Source: Streptomyces sp. NBC_01294 | Lineage (GTDB): Bacteria; Actinomycetota; Actinomycetes; Streptomycetales; Streptomycetaceae | Reading direction: 5' to 3' | Length of the DNA: 64,000 nucleotides | Assembly: GCF_035917235.1 (NCBI RefSeq) | Contig: NZ_CP108423.1 | Coordinates: 3,165,001 to 3,229,000, forward strand | Shown here: in pieces, positions 53,844 to 63,741 of the stretch | Layout: every line of letters starts with the position of its first letter | Numbering within the stretch: the stretch's first letter is position 1 | Program-made: the position numbers and the translations under genes | The notes under the pieces: generated by a model | Database searches by the model: none | Seen by the model: only the letters and a program-made list of their open reading frames with translations | Told to the model about the DNA's origin: nothing

Positions 53844-55550
53844 TTACAACGGAACGATGTCGGGCGCCCCCAGCCGCGCCGCGTCCGCCGTCTGGTCGTC
53901 CGGCTGACGCTGCGATTCCCGCTCCGCCTGGACCCGCTTCTCGTAGTGCTCCACTTCCTTCTCGATCTGCTGCTTGTCCCACCCCAGCACCGGAGCCATC
54001 AGGTCCGCGCATTCCCGTGCGCACCGCGTCCCCCGGTCGAAGGTCTCGATCGAGATCCGCGTCCGCCGCGTCAGCACGTCGTCCAGGTGCCGCGCCCCCT
54101 CGTGCGAGGCCGCGTAGACGATCTCCGCCCGCAGGTAGTCGTCCGCCCCGGACACCGGCTCCCGCAGCCCCGGATCGGCGGCGATCAGGTCCAGCAGTTC
54201 CTCCGTCAGCGAGCCGAACCGGTTCAACAGGTGCTCCACCCGCACCACATGGAGCCCGGTCCGGGCCGCCATCCTCGCCCGCCCGTTCCACAGCGCCCGG
54301 TACCCCTCCGCCCCCACCAGCGGCACGTCCTCCGTCACGCACTCCGCCACCCGCTGGTCGAGGCCGTGCACCGCCTCGTCGACCGCGTCCTTCGCCATCA
54401 CCCGGTACGTCGTGTACTTGCCGCCCGCGACGACCACCAGCCCCGGAACCGGGTGCGCCACCGTGTGCTCGCGCGACAGCTTGCTCGTCGCGTCCGACTC
54501 CCCGGCCAGCAGCGGCCGCAGGCCCGCGTACACGCCCTGGACGTCGTCGCGCGTCAGCGGCACCGCCAGCACCGAGTTCACGTGCTCCAGCAGGTAGTCG
54601 ATGTCCGCGCTCGACGCCGCCGGGTGCGCCTTGTCGAGGTCCCAGTCGGTGTCCGTGGTCCCCACGATCCAGTGCCGGCCCCACGGGATGACGAACAGCA
54701 CCGACTTCTCGGTCCGCAGGATCAGCCCGGTGCTCGAATGGATCCGGTCCTTCGGCACGACCAGGTGGATGCCCTTCGAGGCCCGGACGTGGAACTGCCC
54801 GCGCTCCCCGATCAGCGCCTGGGTGTCGTCCGTCCACACCCCCGTCGCGTTGACCACCTGCTTCGCGCGCAGGTCGTACTCGCCGCCGCCCTCCACGTCC
54901 CGCACGCGCGCGCCGACCACCCGTTCCCCCTCGCGCAGGAAGCCGACCACCCTCGCCCGGTTGGCGCAGTGCGCCCCGTACGCCGCGGCCGTCCGCACCA
55001 GCGTGGTGACGTACCGCGCGTCGTCCATCTGGGCGTCGTAGTACTGCAGGGCCCCCACCAGTGCGTCCTTGCGCAGCGCCGGTGCCACCCGCAGCGCGCG
55101 CTTGCGCGACAGGTGCCGGTGCACCGGCAGGCCGCGCCCGTGTCCGCTGGAGACCGACATCGCGTCGTACAGCGCGACGCCCGAGCCGGCGTACAGCCGT
55201 TCCCAGCCCTTGCGCTGCAAGGGGTACAGGAACGGCACCGGCTTCACCAGGTGCGGGGCGAGGCGCTCCAGCAGCAGGCCGCGCTCCTTCAGCGCCTCGC
55301 GCACGAGGGCGAAGTCGAGCATCTCCAGGTACCGCAGGCCGCCGTGGATCAGCTTGCTCGACCGGCTGGAGGTGCCCGAAGCCCAGTCCCGCGCCTCCAC
55401 CAGGCCGGTCGACAGGCCCCGGGTCGCCGCGTCGAGCGCGGTACCGGCGCCCACCACGCCCGCGCCCACCACCAGCACGTCCAGTTCCCGCTCGGCCATC
55501 CGGGCGAGGGCCTCGGCCCGCTGCACCGGCCCCAGTGTCGCTGTCCTCAC
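53844..55550 (-). CDS. glpD: Aerobic glycerol-3-phosphate dehydrogenase
   Basis: A 568-residue FAD enzyme that oxidises glycerol 3-phosphate to dihydroxyacetone phosphate at the membrane. The dinucleotide motif VVGAGVVGAGTALDAATRG opens the protein, followed by SGTSSRSSKLIHGGLRYLE. The middle has KGIHLVVPKDRI, WIVGTTDTDWD, and GKYTTYRVMA; the C-terminal alpha-helical domain follows. The GTG at 55550 has GGAGGC upstream. It lies 161 bases upstream of the kinase cluster and has its own divergent promoter region. Confidence 0.95.
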   Translation of the reverse strand: MRTATLGPVQRAEALARMAERELDVLVVGAGVVGAGTALDAATRGLSTGLVEARDWASGTSSRSSKLIHGGLRYLEMLDFALVREALKERGLLLERLAPHLVKPVPFLYPLQRKGWERLYAGSGVALYDAMSVSSGHGRGLPVHRHLSRKRALRVAPALRKDALVGALQYYDAQMDDARYVTTLVRTAAAYGAHCANRARVVGFLREGERVVGARVRDVEGGGEYDLRAKQVVNATGVWTDDTQALIGERGQFHVRASKGIHLVVPKDRIHSSTGLILRTEKSVLFVIPWGRHWIVGTTDTDWDLDKAHPAASSADIDYLLEHVNSVLAVPLTRDDVQGVYAGLRPLLAGESDATSKLSREHTVAHPVPGLVVVAGGKYTTYRVMAKDAVDEAVHGLDQRVAECVTEDVPLVGAEGYRALWNGRARMAARTGLHVVRVEHLLNRFGSLTEELLDLIAADPGLREPVSGADDYLRAEIVYAASHEGARHLDDVLTRRTRISIETFDRGTRCARECADLMAPVLGWDKQQIEKEVEHYEKRVQAERESQRQPDDQTADAARLGAPDIVPL

Positions 55551-55781
55551 GGCTGCCTCCCGTTGGTGCGGGTGAGATCCCGCTCACATGCCCCCGTTCC
55601 ACGATTCTGACCGTCCGCACCCACATCAGCCACCGCCTGTGGACAACACAACGGTGGCGATCACCCCGGAATGCGACATCTCTGTCATATATACGCCTAG
55701 TCTGACATTGCGCCAGCTCCCCTGTCCCCCCGGAGGACTTGCGCGGCAGCCCCCTCATGTCAGGGAAGGGACGGCACCCCC
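55551..55781. other. Divergent control region of glpD and the dehydrogenase-like gene
   Basis: A 231-base region without genes. An AT-rich part (55674-55705) contains TGTCATATATACG and a distal TGACA, separated by 15 bases, which could be a promoter or operator for the plus-strand gene. Nothing more specific can be read. Confidence 0.35.
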
Positions 55782-57011
55782 ATGCCCGCAGATCTCGCCG
55801 TCATCGGACTCGGCCATCTCGGCCTCCCTCTCGCCCAGGCGGCCGTGGCCGCCGGGATCGAGACGGTCGGCTACGACAGCGGTCCGGTCACGGACTCCAC
55901 CCTCACCGCCGCCGAGATCCGCCGCATGTCGGCGGCCGGCTTCCGGGTCACCACCAACCCCGCCGAGCTCGGCCGGGTCCGCACGGCCGTCATCTGCGCC
56001 CCCACCCAGCTCGGCGCCGACCGCGCACTGGACCTCTCCGCTGTCGGCGAGGCCGGCCGGGCGCTCGCCGCCCGGCTGCGCCCCCACACGACGGTGATCC
56101 TCGAATCGGCCGTCCACCCGGGCGTCACCGAGGACTACCTCCGCCCGATCCTCGAAACGGGCTCCGGACTGCGGGCGGGACGGGACTTCCATCTGGCCTA
56201 CTCCCCCAGCCGCCACGACCCGGGCAACCGGACGCACGGCATCTCCAACACCCCCAAGGTGATCGGCGGCCTCACCCCCGCCTGCACGGAGTCCGCGCAC
56301 GCCTTCTACGCCCGCCTCACCGAGAAGGTGGTCCGCGCCCGCGGCCTGCGCGAGGCCGAGACCGTGCAGCTCCTCGAAACGAACTACCGCCACGTCAACA
56401 TCGCGCTGATGAACGAGATGGCCGTGCTCTGCCACGACCTCGGCGTCGACCTGTGGGACGTCATCCGCTGCGCCGAGACCAAGCCGTACGGCTTCCAGGC
56501 CTTCCGTCCCGGCCCCGGCGTCGGCGGCCACGGCGTGCCCCTCGACCCGAACTACCTCCCCCACACCACCCGCACCCCCGGCCACCCCCTGCGCATGGTC
56601 GGCCTGGCGCAGGAGATCAACAACCGGATGCCGCAATACGTCATCCAGCGTTCCGCCACCCTGCTGAACGAGCACGGCAAGTCCGCCCGCGGCGCCCGGG
56701 TCCTGCTCCTCGGGGTGACCTACAAGCCCGACCTCGCCGACCAGGAGGGCTCCCCGGCCCGCGAGATCGCCAGCCGCCTCCTCGACCTGGGGGCACTGAT
56801 CAGCTACCACGACCCGTACATCACGGGCTGGCGCGTCAGGGACCAGCCGGTACCCCGCGCCGAATCGCTGTACGAGGCCGCCGCGAACGCCGACCTGACG
56901 ATCCTGCTCCAGCACCACCGCACCTACGACCTGCAGGGCCTCGCCGTGAAGGCGCAGCTCCTCCTGGACACCCGCGGCGCCAGCCCGGCGGGCGCGGCCC
57001 ACCGGCTCTGA
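55782..57011 (+). CDS. Nucleotide-sugar dehydrogenase-like protein lacking catalytic residues
   Basis: A 409-residue UDP-glucose/UDP-ManNAc dehydrogenase-fold protein. The N-terminal NAD motif is VIGLGHLGLPLAQA, then ICAPTQLG and ILESAVHPGVTEDY. The active site is altered: VGGHGVPLDP has Gly251 where the catalytic Cys should be, AETVQLLETNYR has Gln196 in place of the catalytic Lys and Thr200 in place of the Asn, and SPSRHDPG replaces SPER. Asp255 is kept. The C-terminal UDP-binding domain is intact (LLGVTYKPDLADQEGSPA). The fold is whole but oxidation is unlikely, so it may bind a sugar nucleotide or be regulatory. Alone, behind the glpD divergent region. Confidence 0.85.
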   Translation: MPADLAVIGLGHLGLPLAQAAVAAGIETVGYDSGPVTDSTLTAAEIRRMSAAGFRVTTNPAELGRVRTAVICAPTQLGADRALDLSAVGEAGRALAARLRPHTTVILESAVHPGVTEDYLRPILETGSGLRAGRDFHLAYSPSRHDPGNRTHGISNTPKVIGGLTPACTESAHAFYARLTEKVVRARGLREAETVQLLETNYRHVNIALMNEMAVLCHDLGVDLWDVIRCAETKPYGFQAFRPGPGVGGHGVPLDPNYLPHTTRTPGHPLRMVGLAQEINNRMPQYVIQRSATLLNEHGKSARGARVLLLGVTYKPDLADQEGSPAREIASRLLDLGALISYHDPYITGWRVRDQPVPRAESLYEAAANADLTILLQHHRTYDLQGLAVKAQLLLDTRGASPAGAAHRL

Positions 57012-57034
57012 GGGCCGGGAAAATCCCCCGGTGG

Positions 57035-57229
57035 ATGTCCGACACGGCTACTGGCCTTCGGCGTCACTTGTCTCGCACATACGTCCCCCTGGGCCTTTGT
57101 GCGTGCGTATCCCTGGGGGATTCCGAGGTCCACCAGTCCTGCCTGGACAACTTCGACCCGATCTCGGTCCGCTTCTTCGCGATCGGCGCGTACGCCGCCT
57201 TCCAGACGGCCCGCAAGGCCGCCGCCTGA
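57035..57229 (+). CDS. Doubtful small ORF
   Basis: A 64-codon frame following the dehydrogenase-like gene, with a possible ribosome-binding GGTGG. The second half (SCLDNFDPISVRFFAIGAYA) is GC3-rich. The reverse strand in the same place is also open (57064-57261, GTG start inside the terminator), and the two share third positions, so codon usage cannot choose. Neither product is recognised. Confidence 0.25.
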   Translation: MSDTATGLRRHLSRTYVPLGLCACVSLGDSEVHQSCLDNFDPISVRFFAIGAYAAFQTARKAAA

Positions 57230-57243
57230 CGGGCGCCCCGCAC

Positions 57244-57289
57244 ACGCCGGAGGGCCGGCACCCCGCTCGGGGTGCCGGCCCTCCGGCGT
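57244..57289. terminator. Perfect 21-bp hairpin, bidirectional
   Basis: The arms 57244-57264 and 57269-57289 are fully complementary around GCTC, beginning ACGCCGGAGGGCCGG. It lies between the dehydrogenase-like gene and guaB3. Confidence 0.92.
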
Positions 57290-57309
57290 TCGTGCGTGCG
57301 TGCAGCCGG

Positions 57310-58434
57310 TCAGCGGCTGTGCTGCGAGTCCGCGATCGTGACCTCGACCCGCTGGAACTCCTTGAGCTCGCTGTAGCCGGTGGTGGCCATCGAGCGGCGC
57401 AGCGCGCCGAAGATGTTCATCGAGCCGTCCGGGGTGTGCGACGGGCCGGTGAGGATCTCCTCGGTGGTGCCGACCGTGCCGAGGTCGACCTTCTTGCCGC
57501 GCGGCACGTCCTCGTGGACGGCCTCCATGCCCCAGTGGTTGCCCCGGCCGGGCGCGTCGGTGGCGCGGGCCAGCGGGGAGCCCATCATCACGGCGTCGGC
57601 GCCGCAGGCGACGGCCTTCGGGATGTCGCCCGACCAGCCCACGCCTCCGTCGGCGATGACGTGCACGTAGCGGCCGCCGGACTCGTCCATGTAGTCGCGG
57701 CGGGCCGCGGCCACGTCCGCGACGGCGGTCGCCATCGGGACCTGGATGCCGAGCACGTTGCGCGTGGTGTGCGCGGCGCCGCCGCCGAAGCCGACCAGGA
57801 CGCCCGCGGCGCCGGTGCGCATCAGGTGCAGGGCCGCCGTGTAGGTGGCGCAGCCGCCCACGATGACCGGGACGTCGAGCTCGTAGATGAACTGCTTGAG
57901 GTTCAGCGGCTCGGCCGCGCCCGAGACGTGCTCGGCCGACACGGTGGTGCCGCGGATCACGAAGATGTCCACGCCCGCGTCGACGACGGCCTTGGAGAAC
58001 TCGGCGGTGCGCTGCGGGGAGAGCGCTGCGGCGGTGACGACACCGGAGTCGCGCACCTCCTTGATGCGCTGCCGGATCAGGTCCGCCTGGATCGGCGCGG
58101 AGTAGATCTCCTGGAGGCGGCGGGTGGCCGCTTCCTCGTCCAGCTCCGTGATCTCGTCGAGCAGCGGCTGCGGGTCCTCGTACCGGGTCCACAGGCCTTC
58201 GAGGTTCAGCACGCCGAGGCCGCCGAGCTCGCCGATGCGGATCGCGGTCTGCGGGGAGACGACCGAGTCCATGGGGGCGGCCAGGAAGGGGAGCTCGAAG
58301 CGGTACGCGTCGATCTGCCAGGCGATCGAGACCTCCTTCGGGTCCCGGGTACGCCGGCTCGGGACGATGGCGATGTCGTCGAACGCGTACGCCCTGCGGC
58401 CGCGCTTGCCGCGCCCGATCTCGATCTCAGTCAC
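57310..58434 (-). CDS. guaB3: GuaB3 family IMP dehydrogenase-related protein
   Basis: A 374-residue TIM-barrel enzyme of the IMPDH/GMP reductase group without CBS domains. It has RRAYAFDDIAIVPSRRTRD, LAAPMDSVVS, VIVGGCATYTAALHL, then VGFGGGAAHTTRNVLG, and HVIADGGVGWSGD. At the place of the IMPDH catalytic Cys (loop GPGSICTTR in GuaB) the loop carries His. It may be normal for the family or a loss of activity. It precedes guaB in the conserved actinobacterial order guaB-guaB3. Exact reaction uncertain. Confidence 0.88.
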   Translation of the reverse strand: MTEIEIGRGKRGRRAYAFDDIAIVPSRRTRDPKEVSIAWQIDAYRFELPFLAAPMDSVVSPQTAIRIGELGGLGVLNLEGLWTRYEDPQPLLDEITELDEEAATRRLQEIYSAPIQADLIRQRIKEVRDSGVVTAAALSPQRTAEFSKAVVDAGVDIFVIRGTTVSAEHVSGAAEPLNLKQFIYELDVPVIVGGCATYTAALHLMRTGAAGVLVGFGGGAAHTTRNVLGIQVPMATAVADVAAARRDYMDESGGRYVHVIADGGVGWSGDIPKAVACGADAVMMGSPLARATDAPGRGNHWGMEAVHEDVPRGKKVDLGTVGTTEEILTGPSHTPDGSMNIFGALRRSMATTGYSELKEFQRVEVTIADSQHSR

Positions 58435-58524
58435 GTGTGGTGGCCTTTCCTCTGGGTCTGCCCGTCCAGTATCCCCGAACGCCGGAGAGCCGCGTTCCGA
58501 TGACCGCTGTACGGACGCCGATTC

Positions 58525-58610
58525 CAGCCCCGCCAGGGGGCACCTCCCAGCGGTAGCTGGGGGAGTTTGAGGCGCGGGGGTCCGGGGGCGGGGCCCCCGG
58601 CAACGGCGAG
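58525..58610 (+). repeat. Dispersed intergenic repeat interrupted by a second small element
   Basis: The copy begins CAGCCCCGCC at 58525 and resumes with GTTTGAGGCGCGGG at 58565. Between them, at 58535-58564, is a ~30-base insert that forms a hairpin (CTCCCAGC/GCTGGGGG around GGTA) in place of GGC. The copy ends with a GGGGGCGGGGCCCCC fold-back. It sits between guaB3 and guaB. Confidence 0.8.
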
Positions 58611-58638
58611 AGGCGGGCCCGGAAACCCGGACCCGCCT
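58611..58638. terminator. Terminator after guaB
   Basis: AGGCGGG-C-CCGG and CCGG-A-CCCGCCT pair around AAAC with one mismatch, 17 bases after the guaB stop. Confidence 0.75.
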
Positions 58639-58654
58639 CCTGCGCTGACCCCTG

Positions 58655-60256
<1,602 letters not shown>

Positions 60257-60328
60257 CTACGAACTCGACGTGACCCACGGCTGCCGCCGAACCCGGTGGG
60301 CCGTCTCCTGCTCGGCCTACCGCCCGGC

Positions 60329-61051
60329 CTACTGCTCGGCGAGCGCGCGCAGCCGGCTGAGCGCCCGGTGCTGGGCGACGCGCACGGCTCCGGGGGACAT
60401 GCCGAGCATCTGCCCGGTCTCCTCGGCGGTCAGCCCGACGGCCACCCGCAGGACGAGGAGCTCGCGCTGGTTCTCCGGAAGATTGGCGAGCAGCTTCTTG
60501 GCCCAGGCGGCGTCGCTGCTGAGCAGCGCGCGCTCCTCCGGGCCCAGCGAGTCGTCGGGCCGCTCCGGCATCTCGTCGGACGGGACCGCCGTGCTGCCCG
60601 GGTGCCGCATGGCGGCCCGCTGCAGGTCGGCGACCTTGTGCGCGGCGATGGCGAAGACGAAGGCCTCGAAGGGGCGCCCGGTGTCCCGGTAGCGCGGCAG
60701 CGCCATCAGGACGGCGACGCAGACCTCCTGCGCCAGGTCCTCCACGAAGTGACGAGCGTCACCCGGGAGCCGCGACAGCCGGGTGCGGCAGTAGCGGATC
60801 GCGAGGGGGTGCACGAAGGCGAGCAGGTCGTGCGTGGCCTGCTCGTCGCCCTCCACCGCCCGGCGTACGAGCGCGCTGACGCCCCCGGCACTACCGCCTT
60901 TGGCGGCGCCGGTGGGGCCTGTGGCCGCGGGTGACCCCAGGGCCTCGTCGTCGCGCATCAATCCATGGTGCCTTGGCGCCGGAGCATCCGCGGCACCGTG
61001 GCCCTTGTTGTGCATCGAAGCGTTATGAGCGGGTGCGCCGGAACTCATCAT
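60329..61051 (-). CDS. ECF-type RNA polymerase sigma factor, SigD-like
   Basis: A 240-residue sigma factor. The first ~60 residues are a low-complexity tail. Region 2 includes [20 protein letters not shown] and [20 protein letters not shown], and region 4 includes [20 protein letters not shown] and [17 protein letters not shown], both complete. The neighbourhood guaB3-guaB-sigma-bldM resembles mycobacterial guaB3-guaB2-sigD. The start at 61051 has GAGGGTGC upstream; a shorter form starting at 60958 is possible. No anti-sigma gene is adjacent. Confidence 0.85.
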   Translation of the reverse strand: MMSSGAPAHNASMHNKGHGAADAPAPRHHGLMRDDEALGSPAATGPTGAAKGGSAGGVSALVRRAVEGDEQATHDLLAFVHPLAIRYCRTRLSRLPGDARHFVEDLAQEVCVAVLMALPRYRDTGRPFEAFVFAIAAHKVADLQRAAMRHPGSTAVPSDEMPERPDDSLGPEERALLSSDAAWAKKLLANLPENQRELLVLRVAVGLTAEETGQMLGMSPGAVRVAQHRALSRLRALAEQ

Positions 61052-61317
61052 CTGCACCCTCCCCTCCCGCTCGGCCGAATAGTCCCCGAGAGACTCCACA
61101 CCCTCAAGGATGCGGCATCGCGCACGAAGCGAGACGTCCCCCGGATTGTGCCCCGCCAACCCCCGGGTGCGCACCGGGTACGGCGGGACAGGGCTGACCC
61201 GACGACGAGAAGGTCACGAGGGCGGCGCGCCGCCCCGTCCGCCGGTGGCGGACGGGACCGCTCTCGACGGTCCGCGGTCTGCGGCGGACCGGGCGGGGCC
61301 CGGCCACGCCCCGGAGG

Positions 61318-61929
61318 TCAGCGGACCAGACCCCAGCGGAAGCCGAGGGCCACGGCGTGCGCCCGGTCCGAGGCGCCGAGCTTCTTGAACAGCCTGCGGG
61401 CGTGCGTCTTGACCGTGTCCTCGGAGAGGAAGAGCTCGCGCCCGATCTCCGCGTTGGACCGGCCGTGGCTCATGCCCTCCAGCACCTGGATCTCGCGCGC
61501 CGTGAGCGTGGGCGCGGCGCCCATCTCGGCGGAGCGCAGCCGGCGCGGGGCCAGTCGCCAGGTCGGGTCGGCGAGGGCCTGGGTGACCGTGGCCCGCAGT
61601 TCGGCGCGCGAGGCGTCCTTGTGCAGATAGCCCCGGGCGCCGGCGGCGACCGCGAGGGCCACGCCGTCCAGGTCCTCGGCGACCGTCAGCATGATGATGC
61701 GGGCACCGGGGTCGGCCGAGAGCAGCCGGCGGACCGTCTCCACACCGCCGAGCCCGGGCATCCGTACATCCATCAGAATCAGGTCGGAGCGGTCGGCACC
61801 CCAGCGGCGGAGGACTTCCTCGCCGTTGGCAGCCGTCGTCACACGCTCGACGCCGGGCACGGTGGCAACCGCGCGACGGAGCGCCTCTCGGGCAAGCGGG
61901 GAGTCGTCGCAGACGAGGACGGATGTCAT
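61318..61929 (-). CDS. bldM: Developmental response regulator BldM
   Basis: A 203-residue NarL/LuxR-type regulator required for aerial hyphae and sporulation. The receiver starts MTSVLVCDDSPLAREAL, with Asp54 in ILMDVRMPGLGG. It is known to act without needing phosphorylation in S. coelicolor. The HTH is LTAREIQVLEGMSHGRSN, then EDTVKTHARRLFKKL. Length equals BldM, and it stands beside whiD as in that organism. I chose the ATG at 61929; extra upstream codons do not match. A sigma-BldN-type promoter is visible in the leader. Confidence 0.95.
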   Translation of the reverse strand: MTSVLVCDDSPLAREALRRAVATVPGVERVTTAANGEEVLRRWGADRSDLILMDVRMPGLGGVETVRRLLSADPGARIIMLTVAEDLDGVALAVAAGARGYLHKDASRAELRATVTQALADPTWRLAPRRLRSAEMGAAPTLTAREIQVLEGMSHGRSNAEIGRELFLSEDTVKTHARRLFKKLGASDRAHAVALGFRWGLVR

Positions 61930-62055
61930 GACCGCCCTCCGCAGCTGCTGATGCGCGTCACCTTGAGCCTCCAGGCTGGTACGTATCGTCACCTGTGCGG
62001 TCGATGTCCCCGGACACCTGTCCGAGAACTTATTGGTTCAACCGCCTTCGCACTC

Positions 62056-62083
62056 TCAACGATGGTCACTCGAAAGAGTTACG
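62056..62083 (-). promoter_or_regulatory. Sigma-BldN-type promoter of bldM
   Basis: On the minus strand CGTAAC (62083-62078), a 16-base spacer and CGTTGA (62061-62056) match the sigma-BldN consensus as I recall it. bldM is a known sigma-BldN target. It lies 127 bases upstream of the bldM ATG. The whole bldM-whiD gap (61930-62318) is AT-richer than the rest of the window and otherwise gene-free. Confidence 0.75.
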
Positions 62084-62318
62084 GGTCGGACGGACACCTT
62101 CGGCACTCTACGTGAGGAAGCGATCACGGCGGCGACGCCACAAGCCAGCCGTCCTCCATCTGGAGCTATGCCCTATTTGGCGGCTTTCCTTCCGTTTGGC
62201 ACGTGTCTGAGGCTAGATTCCCAATGAGTCATATTTACATCTACTCCGACAGTAGGTGTGGAGACCCTTGGAGACATGGACCGTATCCGCCTCAGTACCG
62301 GCACCAAGAGGACTACCC

Positions 62319-62645
62319 ATGGCAGATTTCTCCCGCCTCCCCGGACCTAACGCCGACCTCTGGGACTGGCAGCTGCTCGCTGCCTGCCGCGGGGTCGACA
62401 GCTCCCTCTTCTTCCACCCGGAAGGCGAGCGGGGCGCGGCCAGGAGCGCGCGCGAGGCCTCGGCTAAAGAGGTCTGCATGAGATGCCCGGTGCGTTCGGA
62501 ATGCGCCGCGCACGCACTCGCCGTCCGCGAGCCCTACGGGGTGTGGGGCGGCCTCACCGAGGACGAGCGCGAGGAACTGATGGGCCGCGCCCGGCACCGC
62601 CTGATCCCCGCGTCGAGTGCGATCGGACCGATCGCGCCGCACTGA
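62319..62645 (+). CDS. whiD: WhiB-like sporulation regulator WhiD
   Basis: A 108-residue iron-sulfur protein needed for sporulation septation and spore maturation. Four cysteines, Cys23, Cys53, Cys56 and Cys62, bind the cluster (CMRCPVRSEC), and the G(V/I)WGG turn EPYGVWGGLTEDERE follows. The start begins MADFSRLPGPNADLWDW with GAGGA upstream. It is divergent from bldM, matching the S. coelicolor order. Confidence 0.95.
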   Translation: MADFSRLPGPNADLWDWQLLAACRGVDSSLFFHPEGERGAARSAREASAKEVCMRCPVRSECAAHALAVREPYGVWGGLTEDEREELMGRARHRLIPASSAIGPIAPH

Positions 62646-62734
62646 GAGCCCGACGAAACGCCGGAAGGAACGTTTCTTCGAATCAGCTGCACGCCCGGGC
62701 GTGTCGCCGCCCGGCCCGCAATTCACGCGTTCGG

Positions 62735-62762
62735 CCGTACGCACGCTGCCGTGTGCGTACGG
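62735..62762. terminator. Hairpin between whiD and the LysR gene
   Basis: CCGTACGCAC pairs with GTGCGTACGG around an 8-base loop, immediately beside the LysR stop codon. A weaker GAAACG/CGTTTC stem lies at 62655-62676 near the whiD end. Confidence 0.7.
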
Positions 62763-63662
62763 TCAGCGCGCGGCGGCCCGCTCCAGCTCGGCCATCGTCG
62801 CGGCCACGGCCGGCACCCGGGCCAGGTCGGGCAGGGTCAGCGCGACGATCTCCCGCTCGACGGCCGGTTCCACGGCCACCGTGCTGACGCCCTTGGCCCG
62901 TACGGACTCCACCGCGAGCTCCGGCAGCACCGCGACGCCCAGCCCCGCGCCGACCAGACCGACCACCGCCGGATAGTCGTCGGTGGCGAAGTCGATGCGC
63001 GGGGTGAAGCCCGCGCTCTCGCACACCTCCACCAGATGACGGCGGCAGCGCGGGCAGCCCGCGATCCAGGGCTCGTCGGCCAGCTCCGCCATGCCCACGC
63101 GCTCCGCCCCCGCCAGCCGGTGCCCGTCCGGGACCAGCCCGACGAGCCGGTCGGTCAGCAGCGGCCGCACCACGAGGTCGTCCCACTCCGCGGCGGAGCC
63201 GGCCGCCCCGCCGTAGCGGAAGGCCAGCGCCAGGTCGCAGTCGCCCTCGCGCAGCATCTCCACCGAGCGCGGCGGCTCGGCCTCGACCAGCGAGATCCGG
63301 GTCCCGGGGTGCTCGGCGCGCATCGCCGCGAGCGCGGTCGGCACCAGCGTGGAGCTGCCGCTGGGGAAGGACACGAGCCGGACCCGGCCCGCGCGCAGCC
63401 CCGCGATGGCCGCGACCTCCTCCTCGGCCGCGGTCAGCCCGGCCAGGATCCCCGCGGCATGCCGGACCAGCGCCTCGCCCGCCTGCGTCAGCCGCATCTC
63501 GCGGCCGGTGCGGATGAGCAGCGGGGTGCCGGCCGACTGCTCCAGCGCCTTCATCTGCTGGGAGACGGCGGGCTGGGTACAGCCGAGCTCGCGCGCGGCG
63601 GCGGAGAAGGAACCGGTCCCGGCGACAGCGCGCAGAACTCGGAGATGACGTGCCTCGATCAC
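62763..63662 (-). CDS. LysR-family transcriptional regulator
   Basis: A 299-residue regulator. The N-terminal HTH is SFSAAARELGCTQPAVSQQM, and the effector-binding domain (~90-290) has the typical LVSFPSGSSTLVPTALAAM and AGLGVAVLPELAV stretches. It is divergent from the MOSC gene (79 bases apart), which it probably controls, LysR style. Effector unknown. One CPRC motif (GCPRCRRHL) is unusual and could be a redox or metal site. Confidence 0.9.
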   Translation of the reverse strand: MIEARHLRVLRAVAGTGSFSAAARELGCTQPAVSQQMKALEQSAGTPLLIRTGREMRLTQAGEALVRHAAGILAGLTAAEEEVAAIAGLRAGRVRLVSFPSGSSTLVPTALAAMRAEHPGTRISLVEAEPPRSVEMLREGDCDLALAFRYGGAAGSAAEWDDLVVRPLLTDRLVGLVPDGHRLAGAERVGMAELADEPWIAGCPRCRRHLVEVCESAGFTPRIDFATDDYPAVVGLVGAGLGVAVLPELAVESVRAKGVSTVAVEPAVEREIVALTLPDLARVPAVAATMAELERAAAR

Positions 63663-63741
63663 CCTTCGAGCATAAGGCCTGCTTTGACTGCCGCGTGAAT
63701 ATCAATGTGACGCTTTGGGCTCGCTCGGCTAGCGTGTCCGC

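Noticed and set aside
60952..61317. An additional gene between the sigma factor and bldM
   Set aside because: Frames here are short, without motifs; the region fits a sigma-factor leader and the bldM 3' spacer.
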